Below, one piece after another: positions 36,858 through 49,387 of a DNA stretch of 64,000 nt. How positions within the stretch are numbered: position 1 is the stretch's first letter; each line of letters begins with the position of its first letter. This DNA comes from Macrolepiota albuminosa (Eukaryota; Basidiomycota; Agaricomycetes; Agaricales; Agaricaceae). The translations under genes were made by a program, and so were the position numbers. The notes beneath the pieces were generated by a model, which did no database searches, was not told the DNA's origin, and saw nothing but the letters and a program-made list of their open reading frames with translations. The stretch spans positions 186,001-250,000 of the forward strand of contig JAMWFC010000080.1 of NCBI GenBank assembly GCA_027475525.1, given 5' to 3'.

Positions 36858-36944
36858 AGGCTCTACCAGGGTTCGAACCTGGGTTTCGGGAAATTATGCC
36901 GTAGACATCAAAATCCCGAGTGATGACCACTACACTATAGCGCC
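36858..36944 (-). tRNA. tRNA-Gln (UUG) with 15-nt intron
   Basis: Minus-strand cloverleaf. The acceptor is GGCGCTA with TAGAGCC (6 of 7 pairs); the A box TAGTGTAGTGGTCATCAC is followed by anticodon stem CGGGA/TCCCG. The loop TT-TTG-A-T is interrupted after position 37 by a 15-nt intron (TGTCTACGGCATAAT), the canonical intron site of nuclear tRNAs. The T arm CCAGG-TTCGAAC-CCTGG is perfect. Mature length is 72 nt and the anticodon TTG reads Gln codon CAA. Confidence 0.88.
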
Positions 36945-37246
36945 CCTATATATTACAGCTGCGTTGCGAAGGTACAACTTCAACGGAAGGTTCAACAGGT
37001 GGACGAAGACGAGAAAAAAGTCGAGTAATTATACTGTGCACCCAATCGATATATTGTAATCAATGTACGAATTTGCTACCGGTCGAATAATGCATGTTGA
37101 GAGGTATAATGCATCGAAGTGATAGGAAATCCAGCGTCAAAGGTAAAGTCAAAATCGCAATTGAGCCATCGAAAAAATTCACGTCCGTTCAACATCCATG
37201 ACAACCTACTTACCAACCAATCCCTTATATCTCTCGAAGGATCTGC

Positions 37247-38122
37247 TTACATCACCAACCCCAACACGCCCGCAACCACACCGACGATACCACCGGCCTT
37301 GAGGCTCATTCCAGCAGCACCGTTACCCTTAGAATTGGTAGAATCGGTGGTAGGAGAGGTGGTAGCGGAATTAGCGCCGGAACCAGTGGCGGATGGGGAG
37401 GCAGACGATATGCCTGGCGTTGCGGTAGGATAAACTGAGCCGGCGGCTTTAATTTCGAATGGCTTAGAGGACACGAATACCTGAGAGGAGAGGCGTAAGT
37501 CTCAATATCAGGATAGACAGAGGAAGGGAAAGCATAGGGTGCACGAGGCAAGAAATTGGGAGGATAGGGGAGAAGGGAGGGAATGGCAAATGACGAATAA
37601 GGAAAGACGTACATCGGTAGAGTTCAAGGGATTAGCGAACTGGATGGTATAGCCTTGTCCTGGAGGCACGCTGAGCACATTTGCGGTTATGGTTTTTGAG
37701 CAATCAAAGTTGTTTTGGATGCTAAGAATTGCCAAGGGTGCTGCGAGGACTTTTAAATCCTAAATAGAGTGTTAGTATGAGAAACAAAACATGAGGCACT
37801 GAGAGGAAGGGGCACAAAGAGGAAAAGGGAGCCAAATGCAGGTTATCGCGACACGGATGAGGCAGTAGGAAACAGGGGTTCTCACGCTGTTGGCCACGAG
37901 GACGGTGAAGGTAGGATGGGCGAGAGCCACAGGGTCTTTGCAAGACCATGAGAGTGTGTTGAGGGATTTTGCGACTAGATGTTGGACAAGTCAGCATCTA
38001 CCACTTTTCCAAGCACGAGAATCCGTACCCCACCAGACATCAGTACCCGGCGAAAAAATCTCCCAGTCAGCTGCAGCGGAGGCAGCAACGGCAGCAACGG
38101 CAGCAAGGCGAGTGAACTTCAT
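37247..38122 (-). CDS. Small secreted Ser/Thr-rich, probably GPI-anchored Kre9/Knh1-like protein
   Basis: Four exons: 38122-38029, 37974-37886, 37759-37613 and 37480-37247, totalling 564 nt (187 aa). All introns are GT-AG and the frame is kept. Residues 1-18 are a signal peptide (KFTRLAAVAAVAASAAA). The central 100 residues form one beta-rich domain like the Kre9/Knh1 N-terminal family of basidiomycetes (WSCKDPVALAHPTFTVLVAN, PPGQGYTIQFANPLN, VFVSSKPFEIK). A Ser/Thr/Gly-rich linker and a hydrophobic C-terminal segment (GGIVGVVAGVLGLVM) with an upstream small-residue site fit GPI attachment. It is probably cell-surface or cell-wall located; the molecular role of such proteins is generally unclear. 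Confidence 0.85.
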
Positions 38123-38805
38123 GTCGAATTGGTAAAGGAATGTGGGAGTACCAGAACAAGGGAGGGTCAATGCTTCCCGTGTGCTACGTACACGGTTCAG
38201 AAGAATGCTTCGGAGTTTAAAATCCTCGCCGCCCGAACATCCAGCTGTTTGCCTCTGTCATATAGTCACCCTTTTTAGGGTACAACGCTGGCGCCGTCCA
38301 GTCTACATATGTTTCACACATACGATTGAGTCCTCTGCGTCTCGAATTAACCTTGGGCTACAACAATTGTGAATTCCAGGTATTCAGTATTCAACTTCAA
38401 TACTTCAATACTTCGGCTGGCGGAATTGATCCGCATTCTTGGAAAAGAAGTAATGTTGTGCGTATATTTCGCCAAGAAATCTCCGAACTCCTGCAGGATT
38501 GCCAGGTGATCTGTACGTTTCAAAGTTTCCGATGCTCCGCGGTGCTTGCCAAGTTGATCAGAGCCTTTTTTGCGACAGTTGCACATGTGACGACGTAATA
38601 ATAGATCTGTATTGGACCACATGTCTCCGTAACTTTCTACAAACAATTATCTAGCTTTCGGGCAGAAACCGGGTATATGATCCACGCATGAAGGCCAGGA
38701 GGTTAGCATTTCTCACTCTCTGTCATGTGGCGGTCAACAAGTGCATTTTTAATGCAGTGCTAAGCGTACCACAATTCAGAATTTGCTTACAGCTGTAGCC
38801 GCCAT
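38123..38805. other. Intergenic, no gene seen
   Basis: Lies upstream of the Kre9-like gene and downstream of the DUF6534-like gene. No coding frame or RNA gene is recognised. Confidence 0.4.
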
Positions 38806-40742
38806 CTATGTTCGTGAAAGAGGATTCAGGCGTGCTTTGTCTGTGTTCCCAAGCCCAAGGTCAGGTTTGAGGCTGCTCCCACTTTCTTTCAGTTCGATAT
38901 TCGTGGTAGGCAGATCAGGTTCCGATATATCGCTGGAGGGGCCTGCGATAAAAATATTCCTGGGGATGGAAGTGTGAGGGAGAGCATTGAGTCTTTCCAA
39001 ATGTGCATCTCTGCTATTTAGCGATGCAAGGAGGCAATTGACGAACACTAGTCCATAAAAAAAAATTGAGCAGTCACTGAAGGATGTAAGATTGACTACT
39101 TACAGTTGCTAACTGGGAAATAGAAGGCTACATATAGAAAATTTCTGGACCAGATGGCAAAGCAGATGAGGCAGGCTAGATTACAAAAACTGACAAGTCA
39201 TCCGCTATGAATAGAGTTCATGTTTTCAGAAGTCCCAGTAACGAAATACCTTGTAAGGAGAGCTGGTTAAATTCGTTGTCAATGCGCGATAGCGATTTGA
39301 GATTAGGACATAACACACCTGTATTTATGGTGTACATCATAAGCACCCTCACAAGCGAGTCAGTTCTTAAAACGAGGTCGTGATCAACTGAAAGGATAGA
39401 TGGAAGACTACGAAAATCTACCTTTTAAACCCAGTACGCGCTTTCCATAGATTAATGCATAGGAAGGTTGCAATGAGTACATCAGCTAATACGCCAGTTC
39501 CAAGCGCTGCGTAGATCAAGTACTGTTGGGATGTATGAAAGGAGATTCAGTGCTTGGATTTGTTAGACCTACTGATATTTTTGAAAACTCTGGAGTTGTT
39601 AGCTTTCTTATGAACCTATGATTGAAAAGGATATACAAGCATTATCCAGGTCACTAGTAACTGGCAGCACATACACATATGTAGGGAATGCTTGATAGTG
39701 AGAGTAGCTTAGTCGGTCTTAGGTACACAGAGAAAAAGACTTGCATTACTTACCAAAACTAAACACTGGAAGTGGCGCAGTTATTGGTCAGACTGGTTCG
39801 ACAGTTGAGTTTTAGAGTAACCATCCATACCAAACGCAAGAATAGATAATAGAGCCTTCATCTCGTTAGTTTGTCGTGAGCGACATTAAGGCTTGGAACT
39901 TACAATACAAGCAATGAGTACTTTATTCTTCCGAGAAACTATGTCGGGCACCCATCACGGAAAAGCCTTGATAACAAAGGTGCGTTGCTTACGGAGCCAG
40001 ACACGGCGCCCAAAAAACCTATAAATCAATGATATCAAATTTTACCTTTTTTAAGTTTGGACACTCGGCGCACCATCTAACTATTATCTCGCTGATAATC
40101 TACGGAAGGTTGAGTGAGTTGTCAGCTTCCTTTTTCGACATTAACTCATCATTTACCGCGACATAAATTTGTCCCTGCCAAGCCGAATGGTAAGGACAAC
40201 TCCATAAATATTGCAAATGGTACGCACAAGGACACTCCTGAGACATTCAGGTTGGTTAGAATCAAGGAGCTACTAGAAACTGGAACCGATGACTTACCAA
40301 GCTATTGAAATCAGAGCAAAGTAGTTCCCAAAGTTGTTAATCATGTAACGGTACATGGCATGAGCTACAAGTGCCAGATGTAGGGTCTCCAACATCCTGA
40401 TACATCAGTCTTAAACTGAGAAGAGTACTTAAGAAGAGTAATTTTCATACCAAAGGAGCGATACCTGACAAAATAATGACAGGTTCAAGTAATACAAGGT
40501 GGCGGAGGAGCTGAACCTACTACTGTCTTTAGAAGTTTTCGATCTCTCCGATTGTTGGTAAGGTATGCATAGGACTGTACGCAGACCATCCCGTAGAGAC
40601 TAGAGAAAAAATGTAATCAGGGGACTTAGTGCCTCGAGTAATTTTCCAAACGCCAAAAGTACATTCCAGTAACAAGTCCACCAACAAGGATGGCTCCGAG
40701 GGTATTATCGAGGGGAATTGCGGAATGAGAAATGGATGACAT
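38806..40742 (-). CDS. DUF6534-type multi-pass membrane protein
   Basis: Intron-dense gene of a family common in agaricomycetes, with several membrane segments and no established function. It starts at 40742: MSSISHSAIPLDNTLGAILV, the family's usual DNTLGA opening. Further exons: LYGMVCVQSYAYL (about 40610-40560), LETLHLALVAHAMYRYMINN (about 40400-40290, ending in a GTAAGT donor), FFGRRVWLL plus SRKNKVLIACI (about 40020-39910, joined over a 56-bp intron), ALGTGVLADVLIATFLC then KARTGFKR (about 39510-39420), RTDSLVRVLMMYTINTGVL (about 39370-39300) and FVNCLLASLNSRD (about 39045-39000), with a Ser/Asp-rich cytoplasmic-type tail ending at 38806. Exon borders between these blocks were not all resolved. 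The family match is from recollection of its motifs. Confidence 0.7.
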
Positions 40743-43700
40743 TGTTACCGAGGGCGTAGTTCTAGAGAAGAGATACCGGCATCTGTTGTTCCCTTGCTAG
40801 ACCTTTATACCAGTGTGTGGGTGATGTTGGAGTGATCATGATATCAGATGATATAATGCTTCAGGATAACAGTGATAAATCTTGGAAACAAGCATTTGAG
40901 CTGGTAATGTGCGACTTCTCTAGCACTAGTCTCCAACGGGAATGAGACCCAGTATATGTTATTCAGCATTGACCACAGAAACTCGCTTACTGGATTGAAT
41001 CTTGTTCAAAGAAGACGAGTTTCTGGATACATTCTGGTGGATATTTGCTCGGTTACCGCATAAACCGGGGAGGGCCGGCGCGGCCTGTCCCAACTCCGTT
41101 AATCTATTGCTGTTCTCGGGAAAGGAGTGGAGGGTAATACAAAAGTTATACTACGATCTAACGCTCGGCTCAGACAGGTAGCGTGCTCACCTAGAGAGTG
41201 GTCGTCGAAGTGGAACTCCCTCTGAGGAGTCTTGCGATCCGCCCTCTAGGTCCTCCACGTGTTGTGACCGCAGCGTGAAGTCACGGTGAGGTCACACGAG
41301 AGATGTAGAGCCTTCACACAATAAAGAACAGGTGTAAGCTCTAATATTGGGAAGAACTGGCTATGGGATACAGAGAGAGCGCTTGTATACCTGTAGCCTA
41401 GCAATATATCAAATGAGTCCCGAGCGGGAAGGTATTCGAGGTCTATGGTAAACTAGTCATGGTCGCTACAGTGATCTTCGCAGTTCCGCTTGGTGACATA
41501 AAAACATAGTTGTAGTACAGTTACACAAGCTGATAAAGGAAGACCCAGATTACATTGGATAAGCACAAATAAATGCAAATCTGACTATTTACTTAACAGA
41601 AGGAAATCTCAAGAAAATAAGGTTTGCTTTCAGTTGTCAGAGTGAGGAGTGTTGGACATTGTATGTTCTTACTTGTCACACAGACACTCCTGTACTCGGC
41701 GTAAAGGCGAGTGCCGAAGGTGGCGAGCGTTTTCGGAGGCCTCTGCGTGTCAGTTCTCCGGTCTCACCCACACCTCTCTCACCAGACTGCAAGCCGATCT
41801 CGGCACGGCGCTAGGGGCCTGGCAGATGCCGTGGTGCGGTCAGTATGGCGCACGGTCTCAGACATTTCGGTGGCCCTTTCCTCTGTCCTCCCCCCCCTTC
41901 CCCTCTGGCTGCCTAGGTGAGCGCATTGGCGCTCTCTCACGTTGCTTTTCTCACCGCACCTGCATTGTACAGTTCTTGTATCATAGTTATTCTGCCTTTT
42001 ATTTTTATTCACTCTGTTATCTACCGGTGAGACCTTTCATTCATGGCCACCCGGTGAGCCGGGCTCACCTCTCACCTTAGATATTTCGTCTGCAAAAAAG
42101 TCTTTTGTTCGAATTGCAGTATCACAGAGACGAAATATCTAAAAGTAAGCACGCGATGGGAAGGTCGCGCTTGGCCTCTCACTCATATGTATGTTCTTAC
42201 TTGTCACACAGACACTCCTGTACAGGGCCATCACTACATTGTCACACTACAATATCACATATTACATTGGCCATTGTCTAGCATAAAAACATATATAAAT
42301 GGACTGCTAGTAGATAGCACCCCCAGTCTCTTATACCTGACTGAGGGTGAGTTACTTATACACTTAGAAGCATAACAGACCACTGACGATAGCGTAGAAT
42401 TGTTTCTGATTGATACTATTCTTAGGTAATCACACCAAATATGATTCGGATTCTAACAGGCTTATTTCCTTTGGACGCGGGAAACGTCAATACAGTTAGC
42501 CCCATCGCTTTCTGTAGCCTTGCACCATCAATGTTTGTGCCTTCAGTCTACACCTGCAGACTTGAGGATTTGTTTCGCTGCTGAGTTTGCGGCTAACAGC
42601 TACTCTGACAGTGATATGCGGGTAAACGCTAATATACAGTAAACCCGGGCTGGCTGTATGATCTATAGAGTTTATCGCGTGACAGTAGGAGTTCATCCTC
42701 ACAATCGCTGACACCATAGATTCGAGTTCGCTAATTTCAGCTACGTTTCGCCTCGACAGAGCGGCTGCATGAATAGATTGTAGATGACTGCATCTTCTGC
42801 TGACCCCAATGTTTTTCATGCGAATAAAAATGGGCAACTCGACCGTATCCTCTTCCATTCTGTGACGGACCATTCAAGCTGACCATTTATAGAACCTGGT
42901 TGCAAGTCCGGGTGTTCAGCGCAGCGGGTGGGGAAGAAACGACTATGGCGGTATTTTTCCTACTAGAAATGCTACTCCAAAAAAAAAGGTTTGACTTCTG
43001 CCATCTTACATAACTTGAACATCATTGTGTATCCAGTGTAGGAAGCTGCTGTGAGTTCTCAGTTCTCGTATTGCGCCGCGATCTGCTGTGTCACGGTACA
43101 CGTGACTGGCGCCCCATCATATTGGAGGGTAGTCCTCTTTTCTTATCTTAGTTCACTTCATTTATAGGTACGTTATATCACACTATGGCTCAGTGAACAA
43201 CAATTTATAGTGCTAATAACGCGTCGCGTTGCGAATCGCTGTTAAAAGCCTTACATGCTGCATTTGATGTTCTCGTGAATATATTCCGATTGAGACAGGA
43301 CATGTAAGCCTCGGATTTTGGTTCGTACAACAGCTCACCGTAATTTTTTTTTGTCTAGATCTCGGAATATTCTTCCTTCAGTCAGCGTCTGGCAGGCAAG
43401 ACTAGTACTGTCAACTAGGAACCGATAGAATCATCGAGAAGTTGTTCGAGTTCCATCAGATATCTTTCCATAGATTCTGATATCTGACAGAAACCACTAC
43501 TAGAGCCGAAGTGCAGATGCTAGTATGCTTTAGGACATCCAATCACGGTACAAGACTTGCTTCAGACAGGCTTCTCTACCACTTCGATCCCAGCGGAATG
43601 CCCATGAGCATGCAGTCCATTTTTGCTCAAAGTTGAATCCACCTGACAGCTTCTAAGCTGTTAGAGAAGCTTTGATACCAACGATGTGCCATATTTTGTG

Positions 43701-43936
43701 ACCTTAAAGCTCGCTGCCCGGTCTGTTGACTTCGATATTACGTCTCGACTCACGGGCTTCCTCTTTAGCGACGGGTAGAATCAGAACAGTTGCAGACTAA
43801 TACTTTCAATTGTGTCTTCTAGGGTAACTTTCGAATGGATCACGACACACACGTGCAGCTATGCCCCATCTTATAAATCCAGCTGAGATATTGACTGCAC
43901 CTGTCGTTCACTCGACTTTTATCATCGCGTTCCACT
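40743..43936. other. Gene-poor stretch with a flanked 0.5-kb GC-rich insert
   Basis: No convincing gene. A GC-richer block (about 41696-42187) lies between two copies of a 36-bp direct repeat. A minus-strand frame at 42496-42873 lacks family resemblance. Confidence 0.35.
41660..42223. repeat. 36-bp direct repeat flanking about 490 bp
   Basis: The sequence beginning TGTATGTTCTTACTTGTCAC occurs identically at 41660-41695 and 42188-42223. Between them is a GC-rich block that ends with an inverted pair, AGATATTTCGTCTG and AGACGAAATATCT (about 42079-42142). It could be a small retro-insert, or a duplication at an insertion or assembly join. Confidence 0.7.
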
Positions 43937-45389
43937 ATGAAGCTTCTCTATGCTATTCTGCATGTCGTTATAGTTGCCGTGTCCGTTATGGCGATTATTG
44001 TTCCTCCAGAGGCACCTGCCACCAATGCAAAGAATATGAAGCATGACAGCGTACGTTTGAAATACTTTTTTTTGCCACCTTTTGACGATCACAAATTTCA
44101 GCTCAATGCTACCAATATGCATAGGCTCGTCAATTCTCCGAATATGGCCTCGAGGGACGTTCTTGCTACGTGTTGGTGTTACTTTCAACACGTTGCTCCT
44201 TTGATTCGACTATTTCTCAGATCCTCCTCCGTCCCACCAGCACGAGGTGAAAGAAATTTCTGCTAACCTCTCCCTTCCGAATATACAATCTTGGGTTGAC
44301 CAGCTCACTGTCTATCACAACCGATATCTTGTCACAGACAGTGGTGCAGAGTCAGCGGAATGGTTCGTACGAACTGTTGGCGACGTAAACTGATTCATGG
44401 TTACCGCTACATCAGGCTGATCAACTGAAATCACTAGATCATTTCAAAATATCCTGGAAGTGGCGCGACTGTGCACCCTTTCATACACACATGGGCCCAG
44501 AACTCTGTCATTGCTAGGATCCCCGGATCAACCGATGGACCGGTTACTATTATTGCGGCCCACTTGGACAGCATTAACCGCAAGGACCTGCATCAAGGTC
44601 GAGCACCCGGTGCAGATGATAATGCCGCTGCCGCCGCCGACCTTATCGAGGTCTTTCGTGTTTTGTTGGCTTCTGGTTTCAAACCGAGAACGGCTGTAGA
44701 GTTTCATTGGTATGTTATCGAAATCGAATGAAATTTTGTCGAGAGAACTTTGTGCAGGCTAACATTCAGTGTTGTCAGGTACTCTGGTGAGGAACCGGGC
44801 AGCCTTGGGTCGCAACCTATTGCGAAGAGCTACAAAGATGCTGGGACAGGAGTGAAGGCAATGATGAACTTCGTCCTAACCGCTTAGTACGTCAGAGATC
44901 TGTCGATTGCCTGCTAGCCAAGTGTCGGCTAACTTGCCTTTCCCCACAGCATTCCACCTGACACAGAAGAGGTCATTGCCGTGATGCCAGTAAGGGTCTT
45001 CAGTCTTCATTGAACATGCACTCGAAATGATTTACGATTCTTCATAGGACTATGTCAGTGCGGGTCTAAGTAATTTCCTCGTTCAAGTCATTGAACAATA
45101 CTCCACCCTTCCCCACATCGAGAGCAACCCCGCAAGTATATTTATCTCAGTCCTTATTCTACCTTGCTAAATTATGACTCCCATATAGTGCGGCTACCCC
45201 TGCTCAGACCATGCGATTTGGCATGAACATGGTTACCCAACATGCTTCCCGCTCGAATCGCGCCTGGATATTGCCAATCCCTTCAGGCACTCAGAAAACG
45301 ATACTATCCATGTTCCTGGATTTTCTTGGTCGCACACCTTCGAATTCGCAAAGATCGGACTTGCATTTGCTTATGAGTTGAGCGTTTGA
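43937..45389 (+). CDS. M28 family (leucyl) aminopeptidase, secreted
   Basis: Zinc metallo-exopeptidase removing N-terminal residues from peptides. The eight-exon model is 43937-44050, 44102-44171, 44221-44384, 44438-44709, 44779-44886, 44950-44989, 45048-45135 and about 45188-45389. A signal peptide (LLYAILHVVIVAVSVMA) opens the protein. Family landmarks follow: PPPSHQHEVKEI and YHNRYLVTDSGAESAEW (propeptide/N-domain), IIAAHLDSI (His ligand), GADDNAAAA (Asp ligand), YSGEEPGSLGSQ (catalytic and ligand Glu), DTEEVIAVM-DYVSAGL, CGYPCSDHAIWHEHGYP and SHTFEFAKIGLAFAYEL at the end (final His ligand). All junctions keep frame except the last: exon 7 ends in phase 1 at a GTATAT donor, and the CGYPCSDH exon needs AAG-TGC where a canonical AG acceptor is one codon off. 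That is either a misplaced boundary or a damaged splice site. Confidence 0.82.
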
Positions 45390-48300
45390 TGTGAAAGAGT
45401 GTGAAAGTATATCGACTAATCTTGATACTTTTTGATCTAAGTCATTTGTATAAAGCTGTAATGTGCCTGACCTGTTTTCAACGATATTAAGGACAGTGTG
45501 TCTTGTCAAGGTTTAAGATCATAAGATGAATGACAGACAATACACCTCCGTCTTGTGAAGAGAGTCCTTTCGATTGAGAATGTCTCCACATGTCGGTGTT
45601 CTTCGCACTGGAAAGTGATTCACTTGTGACTGCTGCAGTCTGTCCCCAGACAGAAAGTACTGATACTTCAGCCATGGTATGCTCACTGGTCCTGCGTTGC
45701 AGCTCAATCACTGAGCCACATTCCGGACTTTGGAGCTCGAGTTGTACTTGGCCAGTGTACTGAAGGCAGAACCAAATATAGCTTGAACCATGATTTCTAG
45801 CCCTACAACGTATTCTACTTCAAATGTAGTCCGTGTTGTGGTCTGAATCACATAACATTCACGAGGAACTAGGTATGGAATAGAAAGAATCACAAATTCC
45901 ACGTTGACGTCGGATGCAATAAATCTTCCTTGAACCGCATTTAATGACACGTTGTCTCGTTGTAATCAAAAACAGGATGACGATCAAGAAAAAATATATA
46001 GATATATTGAATCTCAAGACTGTTATATTCGGCCTGTCAACGCACCACTTCGGAAGACTGTATGCATGTTGTATTTGAGTCGTGATAGTTGTGGTGTGCA
46101 TAGGGGTCCTCTACATGTCTTTGACCGGAGTACATCGTATTGCAACCCCGGATAATACTGTAAGAGAGTAGGAATCGTCGGGTTGGAAGAGAACTCGAAG
46201 CTCTGAGTTGCACATATCTCAACATCATACAAGTGTTAGCATTCCCATTTCGACCTTGTATCCATAGTGTTCTGCCGCCCTTTCGTATCGAAGGTACCGG
46301 TGAGTATACTCAAGACTAGCCCCTCAGCCGCGGTAATATGTGACGAGAAGGAGACATTTCCACCCGCAGGCCTAAACAGCAATTGATAGACTAACCCAGT
46401 GCGGAAGGAACTCGTATGCCCTCGATCCAACGCTGGGCGGAAGAAGCGGCATGGTGACCAGGAAGACGTTCCAGATGAAGACTGTGACGATGACAAACCT
46501 GGATTCAATGAACGAAGGATGCAAATTCCAGGCGCGATACGCGGATATGTGAAGAAGTCTACCGAGAAATGCCGCAATCCAGGGCATAGGGTAAGGACAG
46601 AGGTTTATTTAATTCCTGTCATAGGTAAGGAGTCAGGAATATGCTTTTTCAAGAGAGAGTGGGTGCGGTTGGTAAAGAAAAAAGGGGGAAGAACTCCATC
46701 ATGCCCGATCTCTTTTATTATCGGACACAAGGCTGGGAATCACCTCGCGCATGAAGGAATGCAGCAGCGAGCACCTTGCCTCGGATGAATATGGCAATTA
46801 TGATGCTTGAAATATTTGTACTTGCAGCCAGTGAACGGAGATCAGTTAACGAAAGCCGAAAAGATGGTATAGAAAGAGAGGTTCTTGGTTCTACCGTATT
46901 GGTTGCCGGTCCGAAGACATGCCGGAAAAGGAGTGCCCTGAGCCACTAAAAGTATCACCAAGACCAGGTGAACATGATTGTAAAACAATCCTTGTACACA
47001 CGCAATAATCTTACTGAAGGGGGCGTAATTGACAGCAACAACAAAGTCACCTAATGTTGAGGAGATAAGTCAAGGCACGTATTCGGGCCGACGGTTCCGC
47101 ACAAGGTCACCCCACTTTGCGCAGCACTTGCACATATACGTAAAGACCTGACGCTGACAGATGCAAACCCGCTGCAATCCTGTTCTCGGATTTTCAACTG
47201 ATCTTACATTACCATCCGTTGAATAGACCGGTCACTGTACCGGTTGAGCAAGTGTGTGCACTACCCTCCAAGAGAGTTCGACCAGAGAAGACGTCAGAGG
47301 CTTCGGATTCGGACTCGATGGAGAATCCAGGAACACTTAGGAGGCGGAGCATCCCGTGGTAGGAGAGACCAAGGATGTTCTCGATTCACAAGCTGTAAGA
47401 AGGCATACTAATAACCGCATCAGCGTGGAAGCAAATATCAAGCAATAAAAGTGATGCCTCAAACGGGAATTAGCTTCAGAAACATCTGAATACTGCAGCA
47501 TTCAGCAAAAGTAAAATGAAATGGCAGTTGAGTCTATAATATGTAAGAAATGACTAGGCGGGAAACATATCGCCTGGAACGGAAGACTATACTTGAACAT
47601 TTATTTTTTCTAGCCGGCGCTATATGGTAGACCATCTGTGAGACACTGTGCGATAAAGCAAGGACCACCAAAATTATGTCAAAACAAAACACAGTGCCGA
47701 GTTTTCAGAAAGAGTACCTGTAACCCAATTTTGAGACATGAGATGGCAATTGATTACAGCGCAGAGACACGCTTGAGGGTCACATAAACTCTGAATAGAT
47801 AGTCAACCCTGTGCTAGTACAAATATTGAGATTGAGGGGAAGAACACGGCGCCTCAATACCGGTACGATTGAAGAAAGGAGATTCCTACAAAGATAGAAT
47901 TGACTTATCTGCTATTTAACATTCGTAAAATGATTTCAGACAACGAATGGATAAACAGGTGTGGCCTGATAGTTGGACTGAAACACTTCGCGAAACTACA
48001 ACATCGTGCAGGTTCGAAGCATTAGGATAAGATTCCAAATATTAATGTTCAACGGAAAGTTTTCCTTAAAAGGAGCAAGACTAACACAAGTAACTCTCGA
48101 ATTATTCGGAAGTTCCAGCTGGCTCGACTCTTCTGCTCACCCAGTTGTTGCAAGAGCAGAGGAGATAAATTGCAAATGCTGAGCTGAAAGGACTCGACAA
48201 CTGATACGGTTCGTTAAGAGGGCCCAAAAAAAAGCGAATGTGAACCCTGCCAAGCAACTAAAAATAGGTCGTCATGACACTAAGGGCCACCCACCAGTCA

Positions 48301-48448
48301 TTTAGACTTGCTGATGTCAACTACTCAACGACTCGAAAGAGTTTAATAATTTAACTTCCTACACAACATGAGTCACATCTCCTTTGAATTCACTGTTCTT
48401 TCAGTATGTATAATACAACAAATAGTTCATTGAAGTCCATTGAGTCAT
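45390..48448. other. Stretch with unresolved, possibly multi-exon minus-strand coding fragments
   Basis: Minus-strand frames between 46590 and 45690 are hydrophobic in places (WIAAFLGRLLHISAYRAW; FVIVTVFIWNVFLVTMPLL; FVILSIPYLV) and carry GT-AG intron-like gaps, as for an intron-dense membrane protein. No family could be assigned and the exons do not chain with confidence. Nothing clear was seen from 46800 to 48448. Confidence 0.3.
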
Positions 48449-48611
48449 TTAAACGGTTCCGCACATGGCGATGGTGACCTTCTTCGAAATTTTTCCAGAC
48501 GCGGATCCCAACTTGTCAATCTTTTTAACAATGTCCATACCCTCTACAACCTCACCTACAGAAGCAGATTAAGAACTAAGAATACAGAATTTACGAACTG
48601 AACAAGACTGG

Positions 48612-48765
48612 CCGAAGACAACATGGGCACCATCGAGCCAAGAGGTCGCGACAGTAGTAATGAAGAATTGAGAACCGTTGGTGTTCTTCCGAAGACAACA
48701 TGGGCACCATCGAGCCAAGAGGTCGCGACAGTAGTAATGAAGAATTGAGAACCGTTGGTGTTCTT
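48612..48765. repeat. Exact 77-bp tandem duplication inside cyclophilin exon
   Basis: Bases 48612-48688 are repeated identically at 48689-48765. The second unit restarts the NGSQFFITT...[10 protein letters not shown] segment out of frame. Confidence 0.9.
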
Positions 48766-49062
48766 GCCAGCATTGGCCATGGAGAGAAGACCGGGCTTGG
48801 AGTGCTTAATCTGGAAGTTCTCATCTAATCACAACTCATGAGATTATCTAATCAAATCGATAAGATCAGATGAAAGGTTGCTATGTACCGGCAAATTTCT
48901 CTCCGTAGATCGATATTCCACCGGTACCATCGCCGTGGGTGAAGTCACCTCCCTGAAGCATGAAATCGGGGATGACACGATGGAAGGAGGATGCGACGTA
49001 GCCAAAGCCATGCTCGCAAGTCGCAAGCTCACGGAAGTTCCTTGTCGTCTTGGGAACGACAT

Positions 49063-49387
49063 TGTAAGCGGAGTCCGCTTACTACTCTACAGATATGGGA
49101 ATAGGGGAGGTCTCGATCGGAGGATTAGGGCGTTGATCGGAGGAATAGGGGAGGGATCGAGGTAGAAGGAAACCTTATTTGGAGTGAGACAGCGCATATA
49201 AAGGAGAGGGAGGGTAGAAGTAGAGTTCTTAGTTCTTTCTTGCACAAAAATATATCGTGTTCCAGTTTACGATCTTAAAGGAGAGGGAGGGTAGAAGTAG
49301 AGTTCTTAGTTCCTTCTTGCACAAAAATATATCGTGTTCCAGTTTACGATCTCGAGCTAGTGAAGACAGATTAACCATCTGCTTACA
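49063..49387 (+). repeat. 5' LTR (325 bp)
   Basis: Starts with the near-palindrome TAAGCGGAGTCCGCTTA. It carries a TATA box (TATAAA, 49197-49202) and two copies of a 77-bp unit at 49199-49275 and 49276-49352 that differ at one base. The 3' LTR has one copy. Confidence 0.95.
49199..49352. repeat. 77-bp tandem duplication in the 5' LTR
   Basis: Units 49199-49275 and 49276-49352 differ only at one T/C position (TTCTTTCT versus TTCCTTCT). The duplication accounts exactly for the 77-bp length difference between the two LTRs. Confidence 0.9.

Noticed and set aside
42496..42873. Minus-strand 125-codon frame as a gene
   Set aside because: No recognisable domain, no splice support, and composition like neighbouring noncoding DNA.
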